Positions 22,446 to 34,390 of a stretch of 64,000 nucleotides of DNA are shown here, piece by piece; position 1 is the first letter of the stretch; each line of letters opens with the position of its first letter. Below the pieces are notes generated by a model. It worked only from the letters and a program-made list of their open reading frames with translations, was not told the origin of the DNA and searched no databases. The stretch is from assembly GCA_017654935.2 (NCBI GenBank), contig CM065710.1, positions 12,718,782-12,782,781 on the forward strand, in the 5' to 3' direction. Made by a program: the position numbers and the translations under genes. The stretch comes from Phymorhynchus buccinoides. Taxonomy: Eukaryota; Mollusca; Gastropoda; Neogastropoda; Raphitomidae.

Positions 22446-22590
22446 AGTTCAGTAGAGGACACCTTGTGGCCTTGACAGCTTCAAGGGAACATCAGACAGT
22501 CGCTCTTCAACGCAAGGAGATACGTCGAGTTCAAAGCCTCGCTTTGACACACGAGGAGCTTTCCAAATATGGGACAAGATTCACGCGCAT
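22446..22590 (+). CDS. Possible orphan exon, unidentified
   Basis: A pyrimidine tract and CCCGCAG at about 22437-22446 look like a splice acceptor. The following frame (through LTASREHQTVALQRKEIRR) is open and charged. No domain is recognised and no matching donor or partner exon was found, so this may be chance. The CpG content is higher here than in the surrounding repeats. Confidence 0.2.
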
Positions 22591-22964
22591 TCTTTTTTGT
22601 CATTTTGAGCGTGCTATGCGTGCGAGTATACTGTACGCACGCGCACTCACGCCCTCTAGGCTATATGCATGCGTTTTGTTACAAGTTTTCAAGTGTCATT
22701 AAATCAGTCCGCCTACACGGAGAGAGAGAGAGAGAGACCTGGCTCCTTTCCATTTGAGAAAGAAAAAAAAGGAGTAGGCCTACAAGTTGTTTTTTCATAC
22801 AAATTACCAGGGATGTATAGTACATCCCTGAAATTACTTAGACTAGTAGCATATTGCGCTAAGAAACTTGACCTTTACCAAACTACAGAAAAAAAACAAA
22901 GTCAAGATGTGCCCCCTCTTACATTTCTCAGCTCTCCCAACATTTTCACACCTGCCTTTCTTAC

Positions 22965-23310
22965 CAAGCATTAAGCTGTATCTTATCAACTTTTTTAGCT
23001 AATTATCTTTGTTGAATAATTAATCGCAGTCATGATAAAAGGACCCTCCCCCCCAATGTAGTGCAGTACACACAACAGCCGCGGAGCATTAATTTGTCAC
23101 AGTCCTGGTTCATTGCGGTTTTTTCCGTCTTGCCTTTATCTTCTACTATTATTGAATGCATGTGTTTCATTATGTAAATGGATGAAAACTAGTGTTAAAT
23201 ATAGCAAACGATAGAGGATGAAGTACTCAATCTGCAGTAAGAAAGGAAAGACTGAAAAAAAGTAAAGAACCGAGAAATGGAGGAGGGGGGGGGGCGCATC
23301 TTTGCCTCAC
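22965..23310 (+). repeat. Dispersed repeat L, copy 1
   Basis: Shares ordered blocks with 26250-26455: CTTTCTTACC, AAGCTGTAT, TTTTTAGCTAAT, GCAGTACA, CCGAGAAATG and CACATCTTTNCC. Longer than copy 2 by about 140 bases. Confidence 0.55.
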
Positions 23311-23439
23311 CCAAAACAACGAAGCTTCGCTCAGGAACTAACAACATATTTACCAAATCCAGAGACATTTCCCCAGCCGACGTAAAAAAATTTAAATCCA
23401 TTTCATATTTTATCGGCAAAATATCATGATCATGGCTTT

Positions 23440-23683
23440 TTAACCCTTTCACCGCCAAAGTCGCATTTTAGCACCACATTGATTTAACACCCATGTCACT
23501 AAAAGGCATCAAATTGGGGTCTATTATCCAAAGACCCTATTGTCTTAGTTTGGGGAGGGAATGTTAGACCTTATTTTATATGTCACCGAAGAATTCCAAA
23601 TACTGCAGATGGATTTTGTTCTCTACCCAGGTACACTTAATGGAAATCTTTAGCTGAAATATGGCTGGCGGTGAAAGGGTTAA
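23440..23683 (+). mobile_element. MITE-B copy
   Basis: Perfect TTAA at both ends with CCCTTTCACCGCCA and TGGCGGTGAAAGGG inverted repeats. Confidence 0.88.
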
Positions 23684-23814
23684 GGATCCAAAATTATTTA
23701 TATTTGCTTTGTGTAAGAGGAAGAGATATGTGACAGTGTATTTTGTGTACATGCATGTGTGTGTTGTGTGGGGTTGGTTTTTTTTGGGTGTGTATATTGT
23801 GTGCATGTGTGGGG

Positions 23815-24250
23815 CACTGGGTGGATGCCCCGTGCCTCCATACGGGGAGCTGGATGACCTCGCCCCTTTCACGAGTCTCTCTTCACGTGGGACTACCGGG
23901 GGCCGCAGTCTTCGTAAAAATAGTTCCCCCACCTTTTGGAAGTTCTGTGCTTGTAACTTCCTGAATGTCATCTACTATCTTTCTTGCTTGAAAAATCCCC
24001 TAATCTGCCACTCTCTGTGACTCTGCCTTTTCCCTTTGCTTTCAACCAAATAAGGGTACTATCTTTCTGACATATAGGCTCATTCTCCTACCTTTTGTTC
24101 CCCAAAAATACTCCAAATAATTGTTCTCCTTTGAGCTCCTCAGAAATCAGAATGTGTTGGCTGTGCACAGCAGGGAGACCAGTGAAAACTGAAAACCGGA
24201 CGAATACGTATCTTATCCATTATGGCCATAAGGCCTGGGAACGCAGAAGT
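23815..24250 (+). mobile_element. SINE-A copy, variant A2
   Basis: Full head (CTCCATACGGGGAGCTGGAT), shared body with an internal rearrangement near 23965-24060 (GAATGTCATCTACTATC occurs early), then TCCTTTGAGCTCCTCAG, AACTGAAAACCGGACG and CTGGGAACGCAGAAG. Followed by TG-rich sequence. Confidence 0.75.
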
Positions 24251-24360
24251 GTGTGTGTGTGTCTGTTTTGTATGTGTTGCGTAGTGCATGTGTGTTTTAT
24301 ATTGTGCGTGTGTGTGTGTGAGTGTGTGTGTGTCTGTGTGTGTTTTGTGTGTGTGTTCTT
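24251..24360 (+). repeat. Degenerate (TG)n tract
   Basis: TG-rich sequence with TTTTG and CATG interruptions. Confidence 0.8.
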
Positions 24361-24505
24361 ATGCAGAGGCGGATTTGGAGGGGTTACATGTTATGGACAC
24401 CACAACCCCCAAGAAACAAAAGTGTACCGTTTTTTTCGTATTTAATTAATACAACTGCAAAAAAACACAATTTAATTAAGAGAGGGAGCCAGAAAGAGAG
24501 GGGGA

Positions 24506-25497
<992 letters not shown>

Positions 25498-25773
25498 TAC
25501 AGTGGAACCTCCCTTAGGGTATAAGACCTTAAAAAATCATCCAAAATGAGGTCTTATAAGGGAGGGGTCTTAAATGGAGGTAATTTTAATACTTACACAG
25601 AAGGGCAATGTCTCAGAGAAGTAGGTCTTATGTGGGAGGGAGTCTTATAATGGGAGGTCTTATAAGGGAGGTAATTTTAATACTTACACAGAAGGGCAAT
25701 GTCTCAGAGAAGTAGGTCTTATGTGGGAGGGAGTCTTATAATGGGAGGTCTTATAAGGGAGGTTCCACTGTAC
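25498..25773 (+). mobile_element. MITE-C copy with internal duplication
   Basis: TACAGTGGAACCTCCC and GGGAGGTTCCACTGTA at the ends with TA outside. A segment running from AATTTTAATACTTACACAGA to GGTCTTATAAGGGAGG occurs twice in tandem (about 25582-25670 and 25671-25760). Confidence 0.85.
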
Positions 25774-25837
25774 TGACAAAAACCAAATGAAAATGAAAAA
25801 CATCAATGATCAAGCCAAAAAATCCTCCAAATGTAGA

Positions 25838-25985
25838 TGCCCACATGGCGGGGTAATCAAAAACGGTCACACACGTAATTGTTCTCATCCCTAGCTGGTG
25901 CATTTGTACCATAGTATCCAAGTGCTTCCTGTTAGGATGATCCCTTGAGTCTTTAAGCCAGGGAACAACAACAACAAGCCAAAAA
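25838..25985 (-). mobile_element. Repeat D, SINE-like copy 2
   Basis: Matches 15043-15200 (CCCACATGGCGGGGTAATCA, GGTCACACACGTAAT) and ends in ACAACAACAAC. Confidence 0.6.
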
Positions 25986-26249
25986 ATGAAAGAAAACAAA
26001 AATCTTTGAAATCTGGGTGAAGGAAAGTTAAAATTGGGTTTAACGTCCACTCAGCTACAAAGATCACATGAGAGATGAACCATCAACCAACTACCACAAC
26101 CATCATTCAGTGTTTGGAGCAGATCCTGGAGGTAACTGCTTCTTCTTCTACATTCCCAGAAATTGAGAAAAACAAATTTCAGCCAAATCTATAAAAATAA
26201 GAAATCGGTAAAGGTCCATATCTCAGGTAATTGTATTTTTCCGTTTTTG

Positions 26250-26455
26250 CCTTTCTTACCTTACATAAAGCTGTATTTTAGGAACATTTTTAGCTAATAA
26301 CCTATTTGGAATACTAACCCTATCCCTAACCCTACCCCCCACCCTATAAGACGGAAAAACGCAACGAACCACAACTGTGACAAATCGCTGTGTAATGCAG
26401 TACATACAAAATACAATTAACCGAGAAATGCAGGGGGGGTGGCACATCTTTACCT
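26250..26455 (+). repeat. Dispersed repeat L, copy 2
   Basis: Shares block order with 22965-23310. Contains a telomere-like CTAACCCTATCCCTAACCCT stretch at 26315-26334. Confidence 0.55.
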
Positions 26456-26670
26456 TTAAAAAGCCACCCTTAGCTGCCCGAACGGACAGCCCGAATCTGT
26501 GTTCGCCGAACAGAAATGTTCGGCCGAACGGAGTTTTCCCTTAATTGCCCCCGAACACGCACCCCGAACAGCGCTTCCTTGTTCGGCGAACAGCCGTTCG
26601 GGCCGAATCTCGTTCACAAGTCGTGTCCTGCGAACAAGTTTCTTGTTCGGCCGAACACGAGAACTCTTCA
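26456..26670 (+). repeat. Repeat J, palindrome-rich, copy 1
   Basis: Begins CCACCCTTAGCTGCCCGAA and carries at least five short palindromes: GTTCGCCGAAC, GTTCGGCCGAAC (twice), GTTCGGCGAAC and GTTCGGGCCGAA. A shorter inverted copy is at 31665-31805. Confidence 0.75.
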
Positions 26671-27644
26671 TACTTTATTTTTAGATCAGTGATACATGTA
26701 TATCCAAAACACGCCATTGTTTTTTCTTCCGATTACCTTTTTCTTTCTTGCCGTCAGATGTTAGTCTAGATCATAATGCAAAGATGTAGTTTTGTCACCC
26801 TCGTCATGTTTACGAACCTCAAAATCTGCTTCTTTCAGTTTTGTGAACAAGAGAGTTGGATTACTCGATCAGCACGAACACGGAACACTGAACAGACCAA
26901 AGGCCTGTTTATCGATCTGTCATCATCACGTCATTTATTATATTGAAGATTAAATTTATCATAAATGCTATTGCTTCCAATTCAAAGTAGCATTAGCCTT
27001 GTTGGAAATTTGATGAAGCTGAACAATAGTATACGTGGTCAACTTGGTGAAAGTAAAGCAAAGAGAAAGAGTAGAGGCCTAAGCCCAGTCAGTCAGAAGT
27101 GAAAGTAGGCCTACAAAACAATCGACACATTTCATGTTTGGACTCAAGTTGTGTAGCTTTCTTGTCATCGTGGCTGACGAATCCAGCATATACATGTAGA
27201 TCTATACTTTAATCTGATCTAAACGATGCAGAAACAAAATTATATTCTATGTCTTTGTTGCAGTAGGTTGTAGAAGTATGTGCATGGGCCTAGACTGACT
27301 AATGATTCTACCACATAAATTTTGATTAGGCCTAGTGTGCATTTAAGTGTGTACTGTGTTTCACTGTGTCTCTGTGTGTGTCTGTATCAGTATGTACTGA
27401 TTTATGATCAATTAATTGGTCGTGGGCCCTAAAGAGAAAAAGAAGAAAGAAGATTTCCTTTATTAGTTTATATTTTCTTTTTTTAACCAGCCGCGTGGCG
27501 AAAGCTGGTTAATGTTTTAAGCATTGTCTGTTCCTTCCTGGCTGTGTGTGTGTGTGTGACTATCTGTCTATATGACAGCCTATGGTACTTGGATAACATT
27601 TGAACGGACCTATGACAATCAAACCAACTACAAAGACTAATACA
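26671..27644. other. Intergenic, no gene; duplicated block
   Basis: 26896-26985 (ACCAAAGGCCTGTTTATCGA, TGCTATTGCTTCC) is duplicated at 31421-31500. At 27410-27455 GTGGGCCCTAAAGAGAAAAA resembles the CR1-like LINE 3-prime tail. The rest is unassigned. Confidence 0.45.
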
Positions 27645-28545
27645 AAGCAGTGCCATACAACGCGCAGCGTCAAACAACAGGCAGCATCAAACATTGCGCC
27701 ACGCCATACAACGCGCAGCGTCAAACAACAGGCAGCATCAAACATTGCGCCACGCCATACAACGCGCAGCGTCAAACAACAGGCAGCGTCAAACATTGCG
27801 CCACGCCATACAACGCGCAGCGTCAAACAACAGGCAGCGTCAAACATTGCGCCACGCCATACAACGCGCAGCGTCAAACAACAGGCAGCGTCAAACATTG
27901 CGCCACGCCATACAACGCGCAGCGTCAAACAACAGGCAGCGTCAAACATTGCGCCACGCCATACAACGCGCAGCGTCAAACAACAGGCAGCGTCAAACAT
28001 TGCGCCACGCCATACAACGCGCAGCATCAAACAACAGGCAGCGTCAAACATTGCGCCACGCCATACAACGCGCAGCGTCAAACAACAGGCAGCGTCAAAC
28101 ATTGCGCCACACCATACAACGCGCAGCGTCAAACAACAGGCAGCCTCAAACATTGCGCCACGCCATACAACGCGCAGCATCAAACAACAGGCAGCCTCAA
28201 ACATTGCGCCACGCCATACAATGCACAGTGTCAAACAACAGACATCGTCAAACATTGCGCCACGCCATACAACGCGCAGCGTCAAACAACAGGCAGCGTC
28301 AAACATTGCGCCACGCCATACAACGCGCAGCGTCAAACAACAGGCAGCGTCAAACATTGCGCCACGCCATACAACGCGCAGCGTCAAACAACAGGCAGCC
28401 TCAAACATTGCGCCACGCCATACAATGCGCAGCGTCAAACAACAGGCAGCCTCAAACATTGCGCCACACCATACAATGCACAGCGTCAAACAACAGGCAG
28501 CTTCAAACAATGTGCCACACCATACAACAAAGACTACTACAAACC
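27645..28545 (+). repeat. 51-bp satellite, array 1, about 17 copies
   Basis: Regular 51-base period (for example 27661 and 27712). The unit is three related 17-mers: GCAGCGTCAAACAACAG, GCAGCGTCAAACATTGC, GCCACGCCATACAACGC. All three plus frames and one minus frame stay open because the period is a multiple of three and the unit lacks stops, giving roughly 300-residue frames of 17-residue repeats. No start context, codon bias or domain supports translation. Confidence 0.95.
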
Positions 28546-28603
28546 ATAAATAAGTCTGTTGTTTTTAACTTCTAAGGCAATAAACAACTGTTCTGTTGTT
28601 CTG
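28546..28603 (+). other. Unique spacer between the two satellite arrays
   Basis: Holds AAATAAGTCTG, GGCAATAAACAAC and CTGTTGTTCTGTT. CAAAGACTACTACAAA at about 28528 echoes CAAAGACTAATACAAA at about 27631, on the other side of array 1. Confidence 0.7.
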
Positions 28604-29515
28604 TTCCATACAATGCACAGTGTCAAACAACAGGCAGCTTCAAACATTGTGCCACACCATACAATGTGCAGCGTCAAACAACAGGCAGCTTCAAACATTG
28701 TGCCACACCATACAATGCGCAGCGTCAAACAACAGGCAGCTTCAAACATTGTGCCACACCATACAACGCGCAGCGTCAAACAACAGGCAGCGTCAAACAT
28801 TGTGCCACGCCATACAACGCGCAGCGTCAAACAACAGGCAGCGTCAAACATTGCGCCACGCCATACAATGCACAGTGTCAAACAACAGGCAGCATCAAAC
28901 ATTGCGCCACGCCATACAATGCACAGTGTCAAACAACAGGCATCATCAAACATTGCGCTACGCCATTCAATGCACAGTGTCAAACAACAGGCATCGTCAA
29001 ACATTGTGCCACACCATACAGTGCGCAGCGTCAAACAGGCAGCCTCAAACATTGTGCCACACCATACAATGCACAGTGTCAAACAACAGGCAGCCTCAAA
29101 CATTGCGCCACGCCATTCAATGCACAGTGTCAAACAACAGGCATCGTCAAACATTGTGCCACACCATTCAATGCACAGCGTCAAACAACAGCAGCATCAA
29201 ACATTGTGCCACACCATTCAATGCACAGCATCAAACAACAGGCATCGTCAAACATTGTGCCACACCATACAATGCACAGTGTCAAACAACAGGCATCATC
29301 AAACATTGCGCCACACCATACAACGCGCAGCGTCAAACAACAGGCAGCATCAAACATTGCGCCACGCCATACAATGCGCAGCGTCAAACAACAGGCAGCA
29401 TCAAACATTGCGCTACGCCATTCAATGCACAGTGTCAAACAGGCATCGTCAAACATTGTGCCACACCATACAATGCACAGCGTCAAACAACAGCAGTGTC
29501 AAACATTGTGCCACG
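28604..29515 (+). repeat. 51-bp satellite, array 2, about 18 diverged copies
   Basis: Same unit as array 1 but with many CG to TG or CA changes (GTGCCACACCATACAATGCA). It also has several indels: loss of three bases near 29035 and 29430 and of one base near 29189, the last of which shifts frame. Older or less homogenised than array 1. Confidence 0.95.
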
Positions 29516-30954
29516 CCTCTCAAATCAACTTTGTTGTTATTCACACCACCACTACCACCACCATTACAAAACAGACTTTTATCAATAATTAAAAAAATGA
29601 ACATAATTATGTCCAACCGTCACTTAGCTCATATTGGCATTTTTACATGCAACTTCTTGCTTAATTTCAATTTGTTTGCCATGTTATAGGTGTTACATGT
29701 CATTTATTAACACATTGTACATAAATATATGTCAATAAATTTGTTTTAATTCTGTTTTTTCTGTCTTGATCACTCATTGTTCACTAATTACTAAAAAGTA
29801 GCAGAGGTAATGAAAACAAAGCATTATTGCACACAGTGACAAACCATTCTCCAAAACAATTCCATGTTACTTACAATTTATGACTGATTGTGTGAGTGTG
29901 CATGCAGTCAGTGAGTGTGTCAATGTGTTTGTGATTTCATGATACAGTATCTACTTTATCCAGGGTATGGATGGTAGGAAGTGGTGAATTGTGTCAATGC
30001 CATACATATAATACCTTGATGCCAGCCCACTTTTCAAAAACACCAATGAAATGAAGATCATGCTGGCATCACAAATCACCTACAAAATTATATTGTTCTC
30101 CAAATGCTTATATGTAATCAAATACACATGGTCCTACATTTACGCGTCAGCTTATTTTTTCCCCTCTTTCTGTGTGTGTGTGTGTGATTTTTTTAACTCA
30201 TTCTTTGGGGTGATATGCTATTTAATTTTTATACAGGTTCATGTTTTATTTCATGTTTTTAATCTGTGTTTTTTTTATATGAGCCTACTGTGGGATACTG
30301 TACTATATGTATTTTCATTATTATTATTATTGTTATTATTATTAATATTATTGTTATTATTATTACTAATCACTTCTAATGACAAATCCCTTACTGTATT
30401 TTGAAAAGCAATCCAGAAAGATTGCTGATAGTTCAACAAAGCAGATAAACTCAAGATTCAATCACTCAGAGTAGATACAAAAACCTCCCATTATAAGACA
30501 CCCCCCCCCCCCCCCCCCACACCCACCCCCACACACACACAAGAGACTGAATGACTGAGAACACATAATGGCTGTCTTGCTGATAGTTGATAGTGTGTGG
30601 TATGTGTTTCAGTCATTCAGTATCCAGAAAAAGAAGCTGAGCAAATAATATTATGTGTACAAGTCACTGTGTTTGATGCTTTTAGGGGATGTGCACATTG
30701 CATGCCTAAACTTCATGCGCTCATCAGCAAAAGTAAAAGAAAGTAAGAAATAAGCAGATGGAATAAGTGCATATGTTTCCCCGTGTGCTTATCTCATCCG
30801 CTTAAGCTTAATGTATTTCTTACATTCTTTTGCTTATGTTCAGATATGCGCATGAAATTTCTACATGTAATGTGCACATCCCCTGAGTCTGAAACAAAAA
30901 ATACTATATTCTCTTTCCCTCACTCCACTCTTTCAATTAAATCATTCACACAAA
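29516..30954. other. AT-rich intergenic, no gene seen
   Basis: TTA tract at 30315-30370; C run and CA at 30500-30540; an inverted motif TGTGCACATNNCATG near 30690 and 30870. Frames here have no recognisable domain. AATAAATTTG-type sites near 29735 are unassigned. Confidence 0.45.
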
Positions 30955-31140
30955 TAGTAATAATTAGGAAAATTTATATAGCGCCCATCCTACTATGTAG
31001 GCTACAGGGCGCTTTACACAAAATTGAAATGGAATAAAAACTGAAACAAAAATCCAATAACATCAGCAGACAAAAACAATACACATATTAATCAACAACA
31101 ACTACTGTGACTACTACTACTACTACTACTACTACTAGGC
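30955..31140 (-). mobile_element. LINE 3-prime tail, minus strand
   Basis: TTATATAGCGCCCATCC and AGGGCGCTTTACAC on the plus strand match the reverse of the L2-like 3-prime signature at 13035-13112 and 34420-34470. An (ACT)n tract is at 31110-31136. Confidence 0.5.
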
Positions 31141-31664
31141 CTAATACACGTATGCATTGTCACACAATTCACAAGCATGAAATAACAACATAATATTCAC
31201 AACAACATACACACACACACCGAGCACAAGCACACACACACACACACACACACCTACACACCATGCATACATACACTCGTATAGGGGCCTACATGAACGC
31301 ATCACACGCGCACACACAACACAAACATGCGCACACAAACACGCACACACAAACACTGATGTAGTGACTATACAAAAAACAATAATGTCAAGCCCTAGGC
31401 TTTTCACCCCACTGTAGTTTACCAAAGGCCTGTTCATCGATCTGTCATCGTCACATCATTTTATTATATGAAGATAATTCAATGCTATTGCTTCCCCTTT
31501 AAAAAAAAAAGTTACTTCTAGGTTATTTTCTTTCTATAGACGAGATGCACAAATTTAAGGGCGTGGGGGGTTTTCTAGGCTTAGCCTAGGCCTACATGTT
31601 TACCGAAGAAGGCCTTTGAGCCTCACTATGACGTTGGGGTCAAATGGTCACTTCCGCACAGTTC
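31141..31664. other. Intergenic, no gene; CA-rich and duplicated block
   Basis: CA-rich 31205-31350. 31421-31500 duplicates 26896-26985. No gene. Confidence 0.45.
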
Positions 31665-31805
31665 GTTTCGGGTTAGATTAAGGGACAAAACCACTGTTCG
31701 GCCGAACGATGGATTCGGGCGAAAATGAAAAGACCCTTAATTGACTTCGCTCGTTCGGCGAACACCCTGTTCGGACGAATTGGATTCGGGCAGCTAAGGG
31801 TGGCC
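31665..31805 (-). repeat. Repeat J, palindrome-rich, copy 2
   Basis: Contains GTTCGGCCGAAC, GTTCGGCGAAC and GTTCGGACGAA and ends TTCGGGCAGCTAAGGGTGG, the reverse of the start of copy 1. Confidence 0.7.
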
Positions 31806-32224
31806 TTTACCAAGAAATCAAAAAGAAAACAAAATAAACATAGAAACTGAATCCCTAAAAAAACACTCGTTTTTTGTACAGCTTGTCCACACACAAAAAA
31901 GAACAAAATGGAGTGCATAGGGAGAACATCAGGACACAAGTTAAATATTCAAAAATCAGACTTGACATCAGAATAGCCTGAAATCCACCCCTCTGAAACC
32001 AAGGGACCGTTTCACAAGGGCTCGCTAAAATCGGCAAAAAATGGTCTAAGAAACACGCTTCGTTTGCCGATAGCTCACGTGTCGTTTCAAGGGAGCAAGC
32101 GGCAAACTATCCGGAACTATCACATGACTTGCAGCCTGGGGTCTAAGACTCACAGAGCCGGCTGAATTAAGTCCCTTGGTTTTTTCTGGGTCAGCGTGGC
32201 CCATATTCAGACTTTCCTCCTATG
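31806..32224. other. Intergenic; MITE-E start fragment
   Basis: 32146-32224 matches the start of the long MITE-E (CACAGAGCCGGCTG, TAAGTCCCTTGG, TTCTGGGTCAGCGTGGCCC). The remainder is unassigned. Confidence 0.5.
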
Positions 32225-32506
32225 CCCAATCAAATCAATCAATCAATCAAAAAATGTATTGTCTTTAAAACATAAAGAAATTCTTTGTCTGGCATGCACA
32301 TAAAACACACATAAAAATAGAGACAATAAAAAAATAAGACAATATGCAGTAAATACATCATAAGAATTAAATTACAATGCAATAAGTAACACACACACAC
32401 ACACACACACAACACCCTCACACACACACACACACACACACACCACCCCCTCCGCTTCCCCACAACATATTTTTCAAAATCTCCACCCTCAACCATGCCT
32501 TTCTTC

Positions 32507-32554
<48 letters not shown>

Positions 32555-32774
32555 GACACACACAGAGCTAAACAAACAATTTGTATAAAAGTAATAACAG
32601 GATAACAAACTAAATTTATAAAAGGGGGTACATAAAAACAAGGTTTAGAATGAGATTATAAAAACCAATGCTGAATACTAGAATGCAAAAATAATGTATG
32701 CAAAAGTCAACACACATTCACCCCTCTCTCTCTCTCTCCCCTCCTCCCTCCCTCTCTCTCTCTCACTCCCTCCT

Positions 32775-32819
<45 letters not shown>

Positions 32820-33235
32820 GCTTAAACCAACAATTTGTATAAAGTAATAATGGGACAATATGCATAAAACAAAATTAAAATGAATAATATCCCAAGCAAA
32901 ATACATAATACATAAAAACAAAGTTAAGATTATAACAAAACAATACTGAATACTAGAACATTCAACAATGATAAAAGGTATGCGAAAATCAACACGCATT
33001 CACCCTAGTTCTCTCTCTGAGGCTCTCTCTCTCTCTCCCTTCTCCCTCCTCCAATCTCCATCCCCTCTCCCCCCCCTCTCTCTCACTTCCCCCCACCGAC
33101 ACACAATGCACACAAAGATTAAACCATCATTTGTTTAAAACTAGTAATATAGGATAATACACATAAGAAAACTAAAATGAACACTCATGATATATAATAT
33201 CAATAACAAAGAAACAGAGACATCATTTCTTTGTC
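32225..33235. repeat. Degenerate 250-300-bp tandem repeat with CA and CT tracts
   Basis: AACAATTTGTATAAA-type blocks at about 32575, 32828 and 33126 are each followed by AATAATGGGATAA-like and ACTGAATACTAGAA-like blocks and then CACACATTCACCC plus CT-rich tracts. The left edge has (CAAT)n at 32227-32250, as at the tail of a minus-strand LINE. Confidence 0.65.
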
Positions 33236-33267
33236 ATTGCTATTATATAATCTTGATTGTTCATTTT

Positions 33268-33977
33268 AGTATACGATCAAGGCTGCTCTTTAAAGTGATG
33301 TCTCGTTTTCGTGCAAGAGGCAATTTGTATCAAATCAAATCAAATCAAATCAAATCAAATCATCTTTATTATCTCATAACTGAGAAATTGCAGCCAGGTG
33401 CACATAAGAAAAACAACAACAATAAACACATTTATCAACAACAACAAAAACAACAACAACAATAAACACATTTATCAACAATTAAAGAATATAAACTAAT
33501 AACTAATAACACTGCAATATTGTAGTTAACACACTGGACGAATACGAATACAAATTCAATCCCAAGGAGATGGACAGGCTGCTCAGCAAAACAATCACTC
33601 GATGCAGTACATTAAGAGTTCAACAGATGAATTGATCTTGGTAAGAAAGTTTTCTGTGCTCTTATTTTCAGTTTTAGAGTTCTGTATCGACGGCCCGATG
33701 GTAATACTTCATGGTATTTTGCCAGAACATGACTGTTATCATTAAGAATTTTCCTGGCTTTCTTGACTACTTGTCTGTCATACAACTCTTGCATACCACT
33801 CTGCCTTGCACCCACAACTTTACTGCACACATTCACCATATCACTCAACACACGCTTACTTTTTACACTCAAGCTTCATGGCAGCAACACTTGGTCAAAA
33901 TAAGATTTCTTACCAGCTATAAGAGGCAAAACATGTGAAAACCGTGATTCTGACACGTGACGTACTGGGTCTTTAAT
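33268..33977. mobile_element. MITE-E copy split by a LINE
   Basis: Left part ATACGATCAAGGCTGCTC to GGCAATTTGTAT; right part ATGGCAGCAACACTTGGTC to ACGTACTGGGTCTTTAAT. In the intact copy these meet at GAATTTGTATGGCAGC (8855-8865). Confidence 0.8.
33330..33875 (-). mobile_element. 5-prime-truncated LINE fragment
   Basis: Read on the minus strand, 33872-33612 encodes the end of a LINE ORF2 (YHEVLPSGRRYRTLKL, TFLPRSIHLLN) with a stop. It is followed by a UTR and a (TTTGA)n tail, seen as (CAAAT)n at 33330-33360 on the plus strand. Inserted in MITE-E. CAA-rich stretches at 33415-33470 lie in the UTR. Confidence 0.8.
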
Positions 33978-34390
33978 ACATTTCTAGTTGTTGATTAGTC
34001 CATTAAAGTTTGGTTAAAATTATACTTTTTTTTTACCAATCAGACAAGAGCTTGTAATCCTTTTTCGCAAATGGTTTCTAAAGTGTTTCTTAGACCCCTT
34101 TAGGCGTGACAGTTATTCACGCGGCGACCGTAACCCAGAGAAACTCGACCCGGCAGTAAAAGGGCCACCCAGGCCTGGACTAGTAGAGGGACAACACTGA
34201 AACCAGTTCTCACCATGTCCAAAACCAGTGATATCCCGAGGACCTGGTCATAGAACATTGACCTATTAACATTGAAAAAGTCCTATTTGGAGTGAGGATG
34301 GAAAAAAAAACCCACTCGTTGTTGACATAAATCATAAATGGGTGACAAATACACAATGATGTTAACATTTATAACTTACTATCATTAATA
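33978..34390. other. Intergenic, no gene seen
   Basis: Unassigned, moderately AT-rich. Confidence 0.4.

Noticed and set aside
27645..29515. CRISPR array
   Set aside because: Regular spacing, but no unique spacers between repeats: the whole 51-bp unit is repeated, and the genome is eukaryotic.
27560..29689. 300-376-residue 17-mer repeat proteins
   Set aside because: Open in three plus frames and in minus frames because the 51-bp period is a multiple of three; single-base indels in array 2 argue against coding constraint.
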